From: CAYHVK01 sp964360255 | GTDB lineage: Bacteria > Bdellovibrionota > Bdellovibrionia > Bdellovibrionales > UBA1609 | NCBI GenBank assembly: GCA_964360255.1 | Contig: CAYHVK010000010.1 | Location: forward strand, 1 to 64,000 | Length of the DNA stretch: 64,000 nt | Reading direction: 5' to 3' | Shown: positions 9,190 through 17,041 of the stretch, in pieces | How the letters are laid out: each line of letters begins with the position of its first letter | How positions within the stretch are numbered: the first letter of the stretch is position 1 | The notes under the pieces: model-generated | Databases searched by the model: none | Seen by the model: the letters and a program-made list of their open reading frames with translations, nothing else | Told to the model about the DNA's origin: nothing | Position numbers and translations under genes: made by a program

Positions 9190-9211
9190 CGGCACGCAGA
9201 TTGCCTATAGT
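9190..9211 (+). promoter_or_regulatory. Candidate sigma-54 (-24/-12) promoter overlapping a -10 element
   Basis: CGGCACG-N4-TTGC matches the TGGCACG-N4-TTGC consensus at all but the first base and has the required GG-N10-GC spacing (GG 9191-9192, GC 9203-9204). A sigma-70-type -10 (TATAGT, 9206-9211) overlaps it but has no convincing -35. Either reading puts the transcript start within about 3 nt of the ATG at 9218. Confidence 0.5.
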
Positions 9212-9217
9212 AGTTTT

Positions 9218-10234
9218 ATGAACAAACTAAGCAACGAACCAAATTCAACACTGGAAGCATCTTCGGCTGTACAAAGCACCGTAGAAAAACTCGCGCAATT
9301 AGTATTGCGTCAATATGGTTGTGAGATCAGTTATCTAGAACTGAATACGCTCCCTTTATCTTTGCGTAAGTCGCTGGCTAATAATAAGCCCGTTACGCTT
9401 GAAGAGAATGTCTATCTCCCGATCTTAACCGAAACGACTCTTCAAGGCGTCGTTACTATTAAGCACGGTTATGATTTAAGTGAGAAAGTGATCAGCTACT
9501 TGCACTCTGTATCACAGGTCTTATTAGAATCAGCTCTTATTAGTAGCTTACAAATCGAGAAGATCGAAGCGCTAGAAAAGCAAATGGCTGCCGCGACTGA
9601 ATCTCAAGCCAAGGTAACGCCGATGAGTCATTTTCGCGATAATCAATTCACAATTCATGGTACGCCGAAAAGCGATTACCAAGATGAATTCGATTTTGCC
9701 TGCCTGATTGAATCTGAAACTTCTTTTGATATTTTCAAAATGGCTTTAGAAATTCACCAAGCTGCAGCTCGCATGGTTTTCTTATCATTCCGCGACCTTG
9801 AAGCTGGAATTGAAAAAACAGTGGCTGGTTTAAATAAACTTGGCCGCGTGACTATTTTCATCGAAGACATCAAACAGCTTTCTTTAGAACAACAAGCTGA
9901 CTTACTTAAATTCTTAACTCAAAGAATTTCAAAAGAGTCTCCGCAAATTGTTGTTGGAACTACAGCTCCTTACAGCGATCTCAAAAATGATTCTCAAGTA
10001 AATCAAGAGTTCTTAAAAAAGATCACCGTGGGTTATTTGCATCTCACCCAACCTTTCGCGACTTACAAAAAAGAAAATCTTTTGAATTTCTTCTTTGAAG
10101 GTTTATCTGGACGTACACGTTTGAACTCGATCAACGCCGCATTCGAGCAGATCGGTAACTCGACGAATGGTGAGAACTTAACGGCTCTTGAGAAGTTGAT
10201 TGATTACCTTGGTCCAAAGCCGCCAACACATTAG
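9218..10234 (+). CDS. Degenerate NtrC-like protein lacking ATPase motifs
   Basis: A 338-aa protein of unknown function. Residues ~1-130 resemble a GAF-like sensory region. Residues ~150-315 follow the order of an NtrC AAA+ domain when laid against the intact activator at 5708. TIFIEDIKQLSLEQQADLLK matches the Walker B/helix region of that protein (TFFLDEIGDTSPQMQVKLLR), and IVVGTTAPYSDL matches the sensor-I region VLAATNKNL. The Walker A is gone (ESETSFDIF replaces GENGTGKEL), the GAFTGA loop segment is absent, and there is no C-terminal Fis helix-turn-helix. It is probably not an ATP-dependent activator; it may be a partner or inhibitor. No Shine-Dalgarno precedes the ATG. Confidence 0.65.
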   Translation: MNKLSNEPNSTLEASSAVQSTVEKLAQLVLRQYGCEISYLELNTLPLSLRKSLANNKPVTLEENVYLPILTETTLQGVVTIKHGYDLSEKVISYLHSVSQVLLESALISSLQIEKIEALEKQMAAATESQAKVTPMSHFRDNQFTIHGTPKSDYQDEFDFACLIESETSFDIFKMALEIHQAAARMVFLSFRDLEAGIEKTVAGLNKLGRVTIFIEDIKQLSLEQQADLLKFLTQRISKESPQIVVGTTAPYSDLKNDSQVNQEFLKKITVGYLHLTQPFATYKKENLLNFFFEGLSGRTRLNSINAAFEQIGNSTNGENLTALEKLIDYLGPKPPTH

Positions 10235-10237
10235 GCC

Positions 10238-10266
10238 TTGATATTATCTTAAGTGGGCGCCATCAT
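10238..10266 (+). promoter_or_regulatory. Candidate promoter for amgK-murU
   Basis: TTGATA (10238-10243), 17-bp spacer, CATCAT (10261-10266). The -10 ends 8 nt before the ATG at 10275, and no Shine-Dalgarno is visible, so a leaderless transcript is predicted. The -10 match is only 4 of 6. Confidence 0.4.
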
Positions 10267-10274
10267 TAACTAAT

Positions 10275-11336
10275 ATGGTGATTCCACAGTTTGTAAAACA
10301 AGAGCTGAGCTCTGATATTTTAAAGTTCATTAATACGTCGTTGAACGCCAATGAAGTTGAAGTGATTCAGCTTGCTGGCGATGCGAGCTCACGCCGTTAC
10401 TTTCGCGTCGTTCACAACAATCAGTCTTATGTGCTGATGGTGTGGGAGCCTTTTGAAGACAATGGTAGATATCCGTTCTTAAATGTTCTTGAGCATTTTA
10501 AAAAGCATGGCGTGAATGTTCCGGATGTTATTGCGAAGGCGCCGAAACTGGGCGTTGTGCTTCTTGAAGATCTTGGCGATCTCACTTTAGAGAGAAAATT
10601 CTGGGAGAACCAAAACCAGAAAGCCGCAGTCGATTATTATAAACAAGCTATTGATGAAATTTTAAAAATCCACTACCCGGCGACACGTGATTCAGCCAGT
10701 AACTGCGTCGCCTTCTCAGTTTTCTTCAACACAGAAAAACTTCTCTGGGAGATGAACTACGGCCGCGAGCACTTACTCGATAAGCTCACACGTACGCCAA
10801 TGACTCCGACCGAGCGCAAGTCGCTGGATTCAATATTTTTTAATATTTGCGATACCCTCGATAAAGAAGAGAAGTTCATCTGTCACCGGGATTACCACTC
10901 CCGCAACTTGATGCTGAAGTTCGGTAAGATGCGCGTCATCGACTTTCAAGATGCTCGTATGGGAGCCGTTCAATACGATCTTGTCTCTTTGGTGCATGAT
11001 TCTTACGTCGACATGAATGATGAGACTCGCAATGAAATTTTAGATTACTATTTAGGCCAAGCTAAAGATTTAAATGGCCGCGCTTTTTCGAGAGATCAGT
11101 TTTTTGAAACCTTTCGGTTACAAATGATTCAAAGATGTTTTAAAGCTTGCGGTAGTTTTGCCAGCTTCTACAACACGCGCGAAGATCAGAGATATTTAAA
11201 GTACTTAGAACCCACGATTAAAAAAGTAGCTATGACTTTAGAAGATTTCCCGCAGTATGCTGATTTTCTGAAGATCATTAAGAATAATGGTTTGCTTGAG
11301 ATGAATTTTTTGAACCCAACTGAACTGTCAAAATGA
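10275..11336 (+). CDS. amgK: Aminoglycoside-phosphotransferase-fold sugar kinase, AmgK-like
   Basis: Predicted cytosolic anomeric kinase for N-acetylmuramate/N-acetylglucosamine, 353 aa. The APH fold is shown by the N-terminal AGDASSRRYFRV nucleotide loop, the catalytic loop ICHRDYHSRNLML near residue 195, and the metal-binding VIDFQDARMG near 216. These match the AmgK group (COG3178) better than antibiotic kinases. It overlaps the downstream nucleotidyltransferase by 4 bp (ATGA), the partner expected in the MurU/AmgK shortcut that returns MurNAc to UDP-MurNAc. NagZ at 23000 supplies an upstream step. The start has no clear ribosome-binding site. Substrate is inferred from family and context. 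Confidence 0.82.
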   Translation: MVIPQFVKQELSSDILKFINTSLNANEVEVIQLAGDASSRRYFRVVHNNQSYVLMVWEPFEDNGRYPFLNVLEHFKKHGVNVPDVIAKAPKLGVVLLEDLGDLTLERKFWENQNQKAAVDYYKQAIDEILKIHYPATRDSASNCVAFSVFFNTEKLLWEMNYGREHLLDKLTRTPMTPTERKSLDSIFFNICDTLDKEEKFICHRDYHSRNLMLKFGKMRVIDFQDARMGAVQYDLVSLVHDSYVDMNDETRNEILDYYLGQAKDLNGRAFSRDQFFETFRLQMIQRCFKACGSFASFYNTREDQRYLKYLEPTIKKVAMTLEDFPQYADFLKIIKNNGLLEMNFLNPTELSK

Positions 11337-12379
11337 AAGCGATGATCTTAACAGCAGGCCTAGGGACACGCTTTCGCCCCCACACAGATAAGTTAGCGAA
11401 ACCCGCTTTGCCGTTTTTAAATATCCCGCTTATGGGCTACTCGCTTTTTCATCTTGAGAGTTTAGGAATAAAAGATTTGGTTTTAAATCTCCACCATTTG
11501 CCGCAAACAATTCGAGCGGTGGCGGCCCAGTGCACAACCCAAGGTTCGCTGAGCAGTAATTCAAATCCTCCTTATAAAATTCACTTCTCTGATGAAACTT
11601 CAATGATTCTTGGTAGCGGCGGTGGACTTCGCCATGCCGAGAAGTTACTTCGCGGCAGTGGTAATTTTGTTGTGAGTAATGGCGACGAAGTTTTATTTTT
11701 CAAAAAACCAGAAGTCTTTAAACAGTTCTTCGATGCTCACCTCGCATCAGGGGCGTTAGCCACCCTACTCACAACTGATAACGAAGCCGTTGGTGTGAGC
11801 CTCAATGGTTTAAGAGTGAATGCCTCGAGCGATATTACAGAATTCAGTATTCGCGAAAAAGGTCTCGCACATTTCACTGGCGTCTTTGCCTTCTCAGATA
11901 AGGTTTTTGATTTCATGCCTAAAAGCGGCGACTTTCATATTTTCAAAGATGTGTTAGCGGCTGCAGTTAAGCGTGGTGAAAAGGTCAAGGCCCATCACAT
12001 CCCAGATATGTTGTGGCTCGAGACCGGAGATGAAAAGCAGTACCTCACGTCGACCGGCGAGGCTCTTAGGCATTGGAATGAGGGTTCACCCTATGCCGCC
12101 CAAATGAAGGCGGTTTTTGAGCGTTACAAGCAGCAGCCTGTGCGCTCAGCCGATGGATTATGGTTAGGCCCAGGCGCTCAATTTGATGGAGCGTTAACCA
12201 GCAACACTGTTGTCTTAATCGGCGCCAATACAGTTGTGCGCTCTGGCGTAGAAATCAAAGATTTCGGAGTCGTTGGTTTTGATAGCATCATCGATAACGG
12301 AGTCATCGAACGCTCGGTCGTAGCCCCCACTCTGCATCTGCATGAAATGGTGACTTTAAGAAATCAATTGGTGCTGTAG
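11333..12379 (+). CDS. murU: Sugar-1-phosphate nucleotidyltransferase, MurU-like with extra C-terminal domain
   Basis: Predicted to convert MurNAc-1-phosphate to UDP-MurNAc. The 348-aa protein starts with the nucleotidyltransferase signature ILTAGLGTRFRPHTDKLAKP and has SNGDEVLF as the metal-binding aspartate region near residue 119. Known MurU is about 220 aa. Here a C-terminal ~100-residue stretch rich in G/V/I hexads (LGPGAQFDGALTSNTVVLIG onward) looks like a left-handed beta-helix, as in GlmU or mannose-1-phosphate guanylyltransferases. The MurU call therefore rests mainly on coupling to amgK. A GDP-mannose or glucose-1-phosphate enzyme is the alternative. Confidence 0.75.
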   Translation: MKAMILTAGLGTRFRPHTDKLAKPALPFLNIPLMGYSLFHLESLGIKDLVLNLHHLPQTIRAVAAQCTTQGSLSSNSNPPYKIHFSDETSMILGSGGGLRHAEKLLRGSGNFVVSNGDEVLFFKKPEVFKQFFDAHLASGALATLLTTDNEAVGVSLNGLRVNASSDITEFSIREKGLAHFTGVFAFSDKVFDFMPKSGDFHIFKDVLAAAVKRGEKVKAHHIPDMLWLETGDEKQYLTSTGEALRHWNEGSPYAAQMKAVFERYKQQPVRSADGLWLGPGAQFDGALTSNTVVLIGANTVVRSGVEIKDFGVVGFDSIIDNGVIERSVVAPTLHLHEMVTLRNQLVL

Positions 12380-12380
12380 A

Positions 12381-13202
12381 TTAATTCTCAACGAAGGTCT
12401 TTTCGCGGGTCTTAATTTCGTAACGATTACGAATCATATCAAAGATATTGTTCACACTAGCGCCGTATGGCTGACCGTCGATCGTTTTAACCAAACCCGC
12501 AGTCTTCGGCGCATTCGGTTTTTCTTTTTCACCGAAGAGGCTTGAGTAATCTGTAGCAGGCAAATCGAACCTTGCAGGAGAGCGCGAACCGCCGCTGCCT
12601 CCACCGCCGCCGCCGATTGAGTTGTTCATTGCGATATTGGCGTACTTAGATTGATTCTTTTTTATAGCAGCATCAATTTCGTCAATTTGATCTACTGAGA
12701 TCAAGCCAGCATCAGCCATCGCCTTGCCTGAGCCAAGACTGCTTAGTGCTTTTGTACCTTTTGGTGTAGATACAGTGCCTTTGTCGACATCCACTCCTAA
12801 TTTAGCTAGGTCTTTTTTTAACGCATTATTCTTACTGTCAACAAAAGCAAGTTTGTCATCAAGCTGACCGCCGGTCATACCATTACCAAGATCTAAATTT
12901 TCCCAATCAGCTGAACCACTGGGCGCGTTGCTAAAAGCCTGCGCGGCACTTTTACTGCTTTTTGATGTCAATAAATCAAGACCTGCCTGTGCTACCGAAA
13001 GTCCACCCATCACACAAAGAGGAATAGACGGTGGCGTTGTTGCCTTACAGGCAGTGTAAAGCATCGCGCCAGTAGCAACGTTCATCCCGGCAGTTAATAC
13101 CGATTGTGCGGCAGAGCTACCAGCATTCCCTTGCCCAGAATCCTGAGCATGAGTCGGTATAGCTAATGCGAACGTAAATAGAAAAGCTAAAAGCTTCATC
13201 AT
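12381..13202 (-). CDS. Secreted Gly-rich protein of unknown function (downstream member of a pair)
   Basis: A 273-aa protein with a signal peptide (MMKLLAFLFTFALAIPTHAQ). It contains an Ala/Gly-rich hydrophobic segment with two cysteines (about 30-75), a charged middle with repeated KKDLAKLG-like helices, a poly-Gly run near residue 195, and the C-terminal motif G-A-S-V-N-N-I-F-x-x-I-R-N-R-Y. The same layout and a similar C-terminal motif occur in the gene just upstream, whose stop is only 3 bp from this start. The two probably arose from a common ancestor and act together at the cell surface or in the periplasm. No catalytic residues or known family were recognised. Confidence 0.7.
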   Translation of the reverse strand: MMKLLAFLFTFALAIPTHAQDSGQGNAGSSAAQSVLTAGMNVATGAMLYTACKATTPPSIPLCVMGGLSVAQAGLDLLTSKSSKSAAQAFSNAPSGSADWENLDLGNGMTGGQLDDKLAFVDSKNNALKKDLAKLGVDVDKGTVSTPKGTKALSSLGSGKAMADAGLISVDQIDEIDAAIKKNQSKYANIAMNNSIGGGGGGSGGSRSPARFDLPATDYSSLFGEKEKPNAPKTAGLVKTIDGQPYGASVNNIFDMIRNRYEIKTREKTFVEN

Positions 13203-13205
13203 AGT

Positions 13206-14924
13206 TTAGTTTCTCGGTTTAGAGTTTTTTCTTAAAGTTTCGCAGTCAAATAATCCATCTCTTAAACACACTTGTAAAAAACGGTTCGTAATATTAGTAA
13301 AAATATTGCCATGAACAGCGCCAATCTCTGGAGTCGCTGATGCTAAGCCCGCAAGCTTACGCTTCGGATCTAACTTACCGCCCGGTAAAAAATCTCTCGG
13401 GTTAAATGGTTTACCTTTTTCACTGGCCGGAGCACGCCCAGCTTCTGCCGAGTAACCACCGCCACCTAAACTTGATCTCATATATGGATTTGTGTAACCA
13501 CTACGGCTTGCAGCTCCGCCCATGATGTTAGTGTTAAGGCCACCTTCACCGCCGCCGCCGGACCCACCTTCTCCACCGCCAGCAGTACTGCCACCGCCGC
13601 CGCCCGGGATACCGCCGCCGCCAGCAGAACCTACTTTTGCTGAGTTCGCTGCCGCTGCAATATTGGGATCATTTAAACTTTGTGGATCTTCAAACTCATC
13701 GATTGAGCCTGTACCTAATTTATCTAATGAGCCATTAGCAAGACCGTCTGTGCCGGTTCCGCTACCGAAGCCCGATGTACCTAAACCAAGAAGCTGCGCG
13801 CACACAGGATCATTCGCTGCATTCGCACGATTACACTGGTTTTGACAAACAGGGTTCGCTGCATTCGTTGGGTCTGAGCAGTTTACGTTGAAAGCGTTGT
13901 TTGAGTTATTGGCCGCTGTGTCTGTTGTGTTCGCTGCCTTTTTGCAAAGACCGGCGACTTTGGCTGCGTACATGCTTGCGATAGCTTGGGATTGTTGTTC
14001 GACGGCTCTGCCGCCGTAGGTGTCGCATTGGTTAGCCGAATCTGCGATTTTATCGAGACGAGAAACTAAGTTCGACTGCGCTCTTCGTCGCTTTGAATCT
14101 AAACAAGATCTTTCATAATTCGCAGCTTTACCTGTGCCATCGCACTCGTATGCTCCCTCGAGTTCGTTGTCGGCAATAACACAACCACCCGATTGGGATT
14201 GGCAAGAGCTCGACATTTCTTCGGCCTCTCTAACAATCGATCCACATGTTGAGTTACATTGATTTATTTTAGATGAACATTTAAAAGCTAACGCTGTATT
14301 AATCGCTGCCATACCAGTCGAAATAGTACCAAGGGTACCGCAAGAACCAGAGATACTAGCCATGCTTGTAGCTGTACCGGCTGCGACCTGAAGCGCCATT
14401 AGAACTCCAGAATGCTGACCACCGCTCTCTCCCGTTAAACAAGACATAGGATTTTCACAGCATTGAGCTGTCTCTTTTAGTTTTGCCTTGCATTGTCTTA
14501 GCTTGGATTCGAGAGTTGTAACTCGAGATTCTGCACCAGTACTTCCGATTGTTTGTGTTGGCATACCTGATGGTGGTGGCGTGCTTGTAAATGTATTACT
14601 CGCGGGAGCACTGTTGTCACCTGCTGGTATAAGTGTTCCACCGTTACCTACTGATTCAGGATTGGTAGCTGGTTGTCCATCTGACGTATAACCAGATAAA
14701 TCAATCGGCTGCAATTCGAGGCTAACTGGTGTAATCTCAATCGGCCTAGACTCATCTATTACGGATATCGGCGCATGCTCATAATTAGAGGGCCTATGTT
14801 TACAGTTTCCCTGAGCATCCGTGTAGCCGCTTGAGCAAACAACTATCTCATCATTATCTGCATAAAGAGTTGTTGAGTAAGGTAAGAGAACGAATAATAT
14901 AGAGGAAAAGGCAAATCTTTTCAT
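13206..14924 (-). CDS. Secreted Cys- and Gly-rich protein of unknown function (upstream member of a pair)
   Basis: A 572-aa protein with signal peptide (MKRFAFSSILFVLLPYSTTLYA). The order is a Pro/Thr-rich linker (60-125), a Cys-rich region with about 20 cysteines (140-370) including CC and CxxxC pairs, a poly-Gly stretch (about 430-470), and a C-terminal motif G-A-V-H-G-N-I-F-x-x-I-T-N-R-F shared with the next gene. The many cysteines suggest a disulfide-stabilised extracytoplasmic protein. The C-rich antisense strand gives a long proline-rich open frame that is an artefact of the Gly codons. Function unknown. Confidence 0.7.
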   Translation of the reverse strand: MKRFAFSSILFVLLPYSTTLYADNDEIVVCSSGYTDAQGNCKHRPSNYEHAPISVIDESRPIEITPVSLELQPIDLSGYTSDGQPATNPESVGNGGTLIPAGDNSAPASNTFTSTPPPSGMPTQTIGSTGAESRVTTLESKLRQCKAKLKETAQCCENPMSCLTGESGGQHSGVLMALQVAAGTATSMASISGSCGTLGTISTGMAAINTALAFKCSSKINQCNSTCGSIVREAEEMSSSCQSQSGGCVIADNELEGAYECDGTGKAANYERSCLDSKRRRAQSNLVSRLDKIADSANQCDTYGGRAVEQQSQAIASMYAAKVAGLCKKAANTTDTAANNSNNAFNVNCSDPTNAANPVCQNQCNRANAANDPVCAQLLGLGTSGFGSGTGTDGLANGSLDKLGTGSIDEFEDPQSLNDPNIAAAANSAKVGSAGGGGIPGGGGGSTAGGGEGGSGGGGEGGLNTNIMGGAASRSGYTNPYMRSSLGGGGYSAEAGRAPASEKGKPFNPRDFLPGGKLDPKRKLAGLASATPEIGAVHGNIFTNITNRFLQVCLRDGLFDCETLRKNSKPRN

Positions 14925-15005
14925 ACATATTTTATCGGCATGAATAAGGTATCACTTTAGGACAAAAGGCTAATCAGGCCATACAAATGTATTATAATGA
15001 GACGG

Positions 15006-16184
15006 TTATGGTGCTTTGGCTGTATCTAAAATCAACTGAGCCATATCCTTATCAAAAAGTAAAAAATAATTAAAATTTTCAGTCTTAGAAAAGACAAAAT
15101 CATTTCTTTTTTCAGGGTCATACGAACCCATATGAATTCCAACAACTTTGTTGCCTTCAAAAACTGCGCCTCCAGAAGAGCCGTGATTTGAAGCGTAGTC
15201 TGAAACTACGATATTTTCTGGCTTAGAGATCGTGAACCCTTCGCCTCTAACCCTTTTAAAGAATTCAGCATCTGATGGTAATTCATGAATATTGCCAGAG
15301 GTTCTACGCACTACATTTTTTTTAATTTTAACATCGCTGTGATAAGAAATTAAATCAACTGTCACATTCCAACTGCTTGGGAATCCAACAGGTGGCGTAT
15401 TAATATTTAGTTTAACGCCATTTAGTTTCGGATCAATTGGCCTAACCAATTTTACGGCACCATAATCTAATGATGGATCACCACAATTTTTACTGAGTTG
15501 CCATGGCGATTTCAAATACTTTACCGGGATGACATCTAATAAATGGCCATCCTTTAACAATATAAATCTGCAGTCTGACACATTCTCTTGAGTGCACGTT
15601 TTTCTATCGATAAAAAGATGTGCATCAGTAAAAATAGTATCCTGCCCGCCCAGCACCATGCCCGAACCTCGAAAACGAAACTCCCCATTCACCTTACATT
15701 CAAATCCACCGACGGCTGAGTATTTTGAATATTCTGATGGTGGAATAAATGCAGACTTGTCATCTCGACGGTCTGGTCCGAAAACCTTCGCTCGATACAT
15801 TCTGGCCTTATTATCACAGCTATTTTGCGTACGATTGGCACTACGAATTGCCGGGCTTTGCATACAATTTCCAGCTACACATGTACGCGTGCCATCATCC
15901 CCATAAATATATTGTGGCTTCTCATCTTCATACTGAAAAATAACAGCTTTCTGAAATGACGGTTGACCCGCAGCACATGCTACTTCTGCCATCGCAGAAT
16001 CTAAACCCACTCTCTGAAAATTCATTGTTTCACTCTGAGGCTCGCGAAATTGTAATTGTGCATGAGACAAAGAACACAATAGTGCCGTAGCTACAAAAAT
16101 GCAAAAGCGTATAGCAATAGAACAATTAAACTGGGGTTGTTTTTTAAAACATTTCATTTTCATAATCATAGAAGCCAATACCAT
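15006..16184 (-). CDS. Secreted trypsin-like serine protease (S1 fold)
   Basis: A 392-aa exported protease. A signal peptide follows a basic N-terminus (core IAIRFCIFVATALLCSLSHA). The catalytic triad can be traced: His in FTDAHLF near residue 188, Asp in SLDYGAVKL near 238, and the nucleophile in NHGSSGGAVF near 335 (GxSGG). A cysteine-containing pro-region of about 130 residues lies between the signal and the protease domain. Four in-frame ATGs occur within the first 10 codons (16184, 16169, 16163, 16157) and none has a good ribosome-binding site, so the start is uncertain. It stands alone, with 81 bp to the next gene on the same strand. Confidence 0.82.
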   Translation of the reverse strand: MVLASMIMKMKCFKKQPQFNCSIAIRFCIFVATALLCSLSHAQLQFREPQSETMNFQRVGLDSAMAEVACAAGQPSFQKAVIFQYEDEKPQYIYGDDGTRTCVAGNCMQSPAIRSANRTQNSCDNKARMYRAKVFGPDRRDDKSAFIPPSEYSKYSAVGGFECKVNGEFRFRGSGMVLGGQDTIFTDAHLFIDRKTCTQENVSDCRFILLKDGHLLDVIPVKYLKSPWQLSKNCGDPSLDYGAVKLVRPIDPKLNGVKLNINTPPVGFPSSWNVTVDLISYHSDVKIKKNVVRRTSGNIHELPSDAEFFKRVRGEGFTISKPENIVVSDYASNHGSSGGAVFEGNKVVGIHMGSYDPEKRNDFVFSKTENFNYFLLFDKDMAQLILDTAKAP

Positions 16185-16618
16185 GCCAACTGCTATATCG
16201 GAATAACACTGAAAAATATTGTATTTTTAGGCTTTTACAGACCTTTTGCGAGCCTAATTTGGGCTAAATTTACCAAAAGTGTGTAAAGATTAGACAAATT
16301 ATTTCGCTAAATTTTAGATAGGCAACCTTAAGCACTTTAGTACCCCTTTCGGGTCTTGAACTAAAATTAATAGATCCTCCCCAAAGTTTTAAGCATTCAT
16401 GCGCATGCGATGTGCCATCTCAACTGCTTGCAAGATTTCAGTATTTAATTGTTCATGTCTTCTATATATGTACGTAGAAACATATCAATATCAGGAACTA
16501 ATTTAAATTAGACACTGTGCGGATAGTGCCGAAGTAGTGTATTATGATTAAGTGATAATAGAGATTGCGGGCTCCATTTTCTGATTGAGAACTACGCACC
16601 GAAAAGAGAGGCGACTTT
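16185..16618. other. 434-bp region with no intact gene
   Basis: A/T-rich DNA between the divergent protease and antitoxin genes, presumably carrying both promoters. A small hairpin, ACCC-ctttc-GGGT, lies near 16341-16354. On the minus strand, about 16386-16470 reads as roughly 27 sense codons (ending E-M-A-H-R-M-R-M-N-A-stop) with no start; it could be a gene remnant but is too short to support. Candidate -10 sequences TATTAT and GATAAT lie at about 16540-16557 ahead of the antitoxin. No RNA gene was recognised. Confidence 0.5.
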
Positions 16619-16861
16619 ATGAAGAAAACTTACGTTAAATCACTAAAAGAATATGAGGGCGAAGCAGAATTCGATTCTAAAAAGATTTTAGCAGCCATGA
16701 AACGCCACAAAAATACTCGAAAAAAGCCGACCAGTGTGGCCCTTGATACCTCAACAATTCAAGAACTGAAGAAGTTAGCGGATAAACAAGGCATCCCCTA
16801 CCAAGTACTCATGCGCGTTTTTATTCTGGATGGTCTTGAGCGCTTTAAGAAGGTCGGCTAA
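16619..16861 (+). CDS. CopG/BrnA-type antitoxin, without an adjacent toxin
   Basis: An 80-aa basic protein. The C-terminal half (TSVALDTSTIQELKKLADKQ then IPYQVLMRVFILDGLERF) has the strand-helix-helix pattern of ribbon-helix-helix proteins, as found in CopG-like antitoxins paired with BrnT or similar toxins. The N-terminal part is charged and probably disordered, the usual toxin-neutralising segment. GAGAGG 9 nt before the ATG is a usable ribosome-binding site. No toxin open frame lies within several hundred bases on either side, so it is an orphan regulator or the remnant of a lost module. Confidence 0.68.
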   Translation: MKKTYVKSLKEYEGEAEFDSKKILAAMKRHKNTRKKPTSVALDTSTIQELKKLADKQGIPYQVLMRVFILDGLERFKKVG

Positions 16862-16908
16862 TTCAATTTACCTCAGTTGCCCCGAGGTTACCGAAATCTT
16901 TCGCACTC

Positions 16909-17041
16909 CAGCCCCCAAAGAAACGGGGGCTGAGACCCCGCTCCCCCAATTTCCCCCCTAGACAACCCCCCGGGGGGACAGGATACACCTATTAACCAAA
17001 CTAGGTGCCTAAGTTTTCAGGTACCTCTCACAGGGGGCTTT
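16909..17041 (+). promoter_or_regulatory. Structured C/G-run leader before the DHS-like gene
   Basis: In order: a perfect 8-bp hairpin CAGCCCCC/GGGGGCTG (16909-16916, 16925-16932); three further C-runs (16936-16959); a CCCCCC-GGGGGG palindrome (16966-16977); an AGGTGCCT/AGGTACCT stem with one wobble near 16993-17016; then the AGGGGG Shine-Dalgarno at 17032-17037. Several C-runs could pair with the Shine-Dalgarno, so translational control is plausible. The first hairpin lacks a U-run and may also terminate or attenuate antitoxin transcripts. Confidence 0.45.

Noticed and set aside
13522..13845. Proline-rich plus-strand frame of 107 codons
   Set aside because: It is the antisense of the poly-Gly and Cys-rich gene and reflects its codon use.
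16386..16470. Minus-strand remnant of about 27 codons
   Set aside because: Too short, no start codon or ribosome-binding site; recorded only in the intergenic note.
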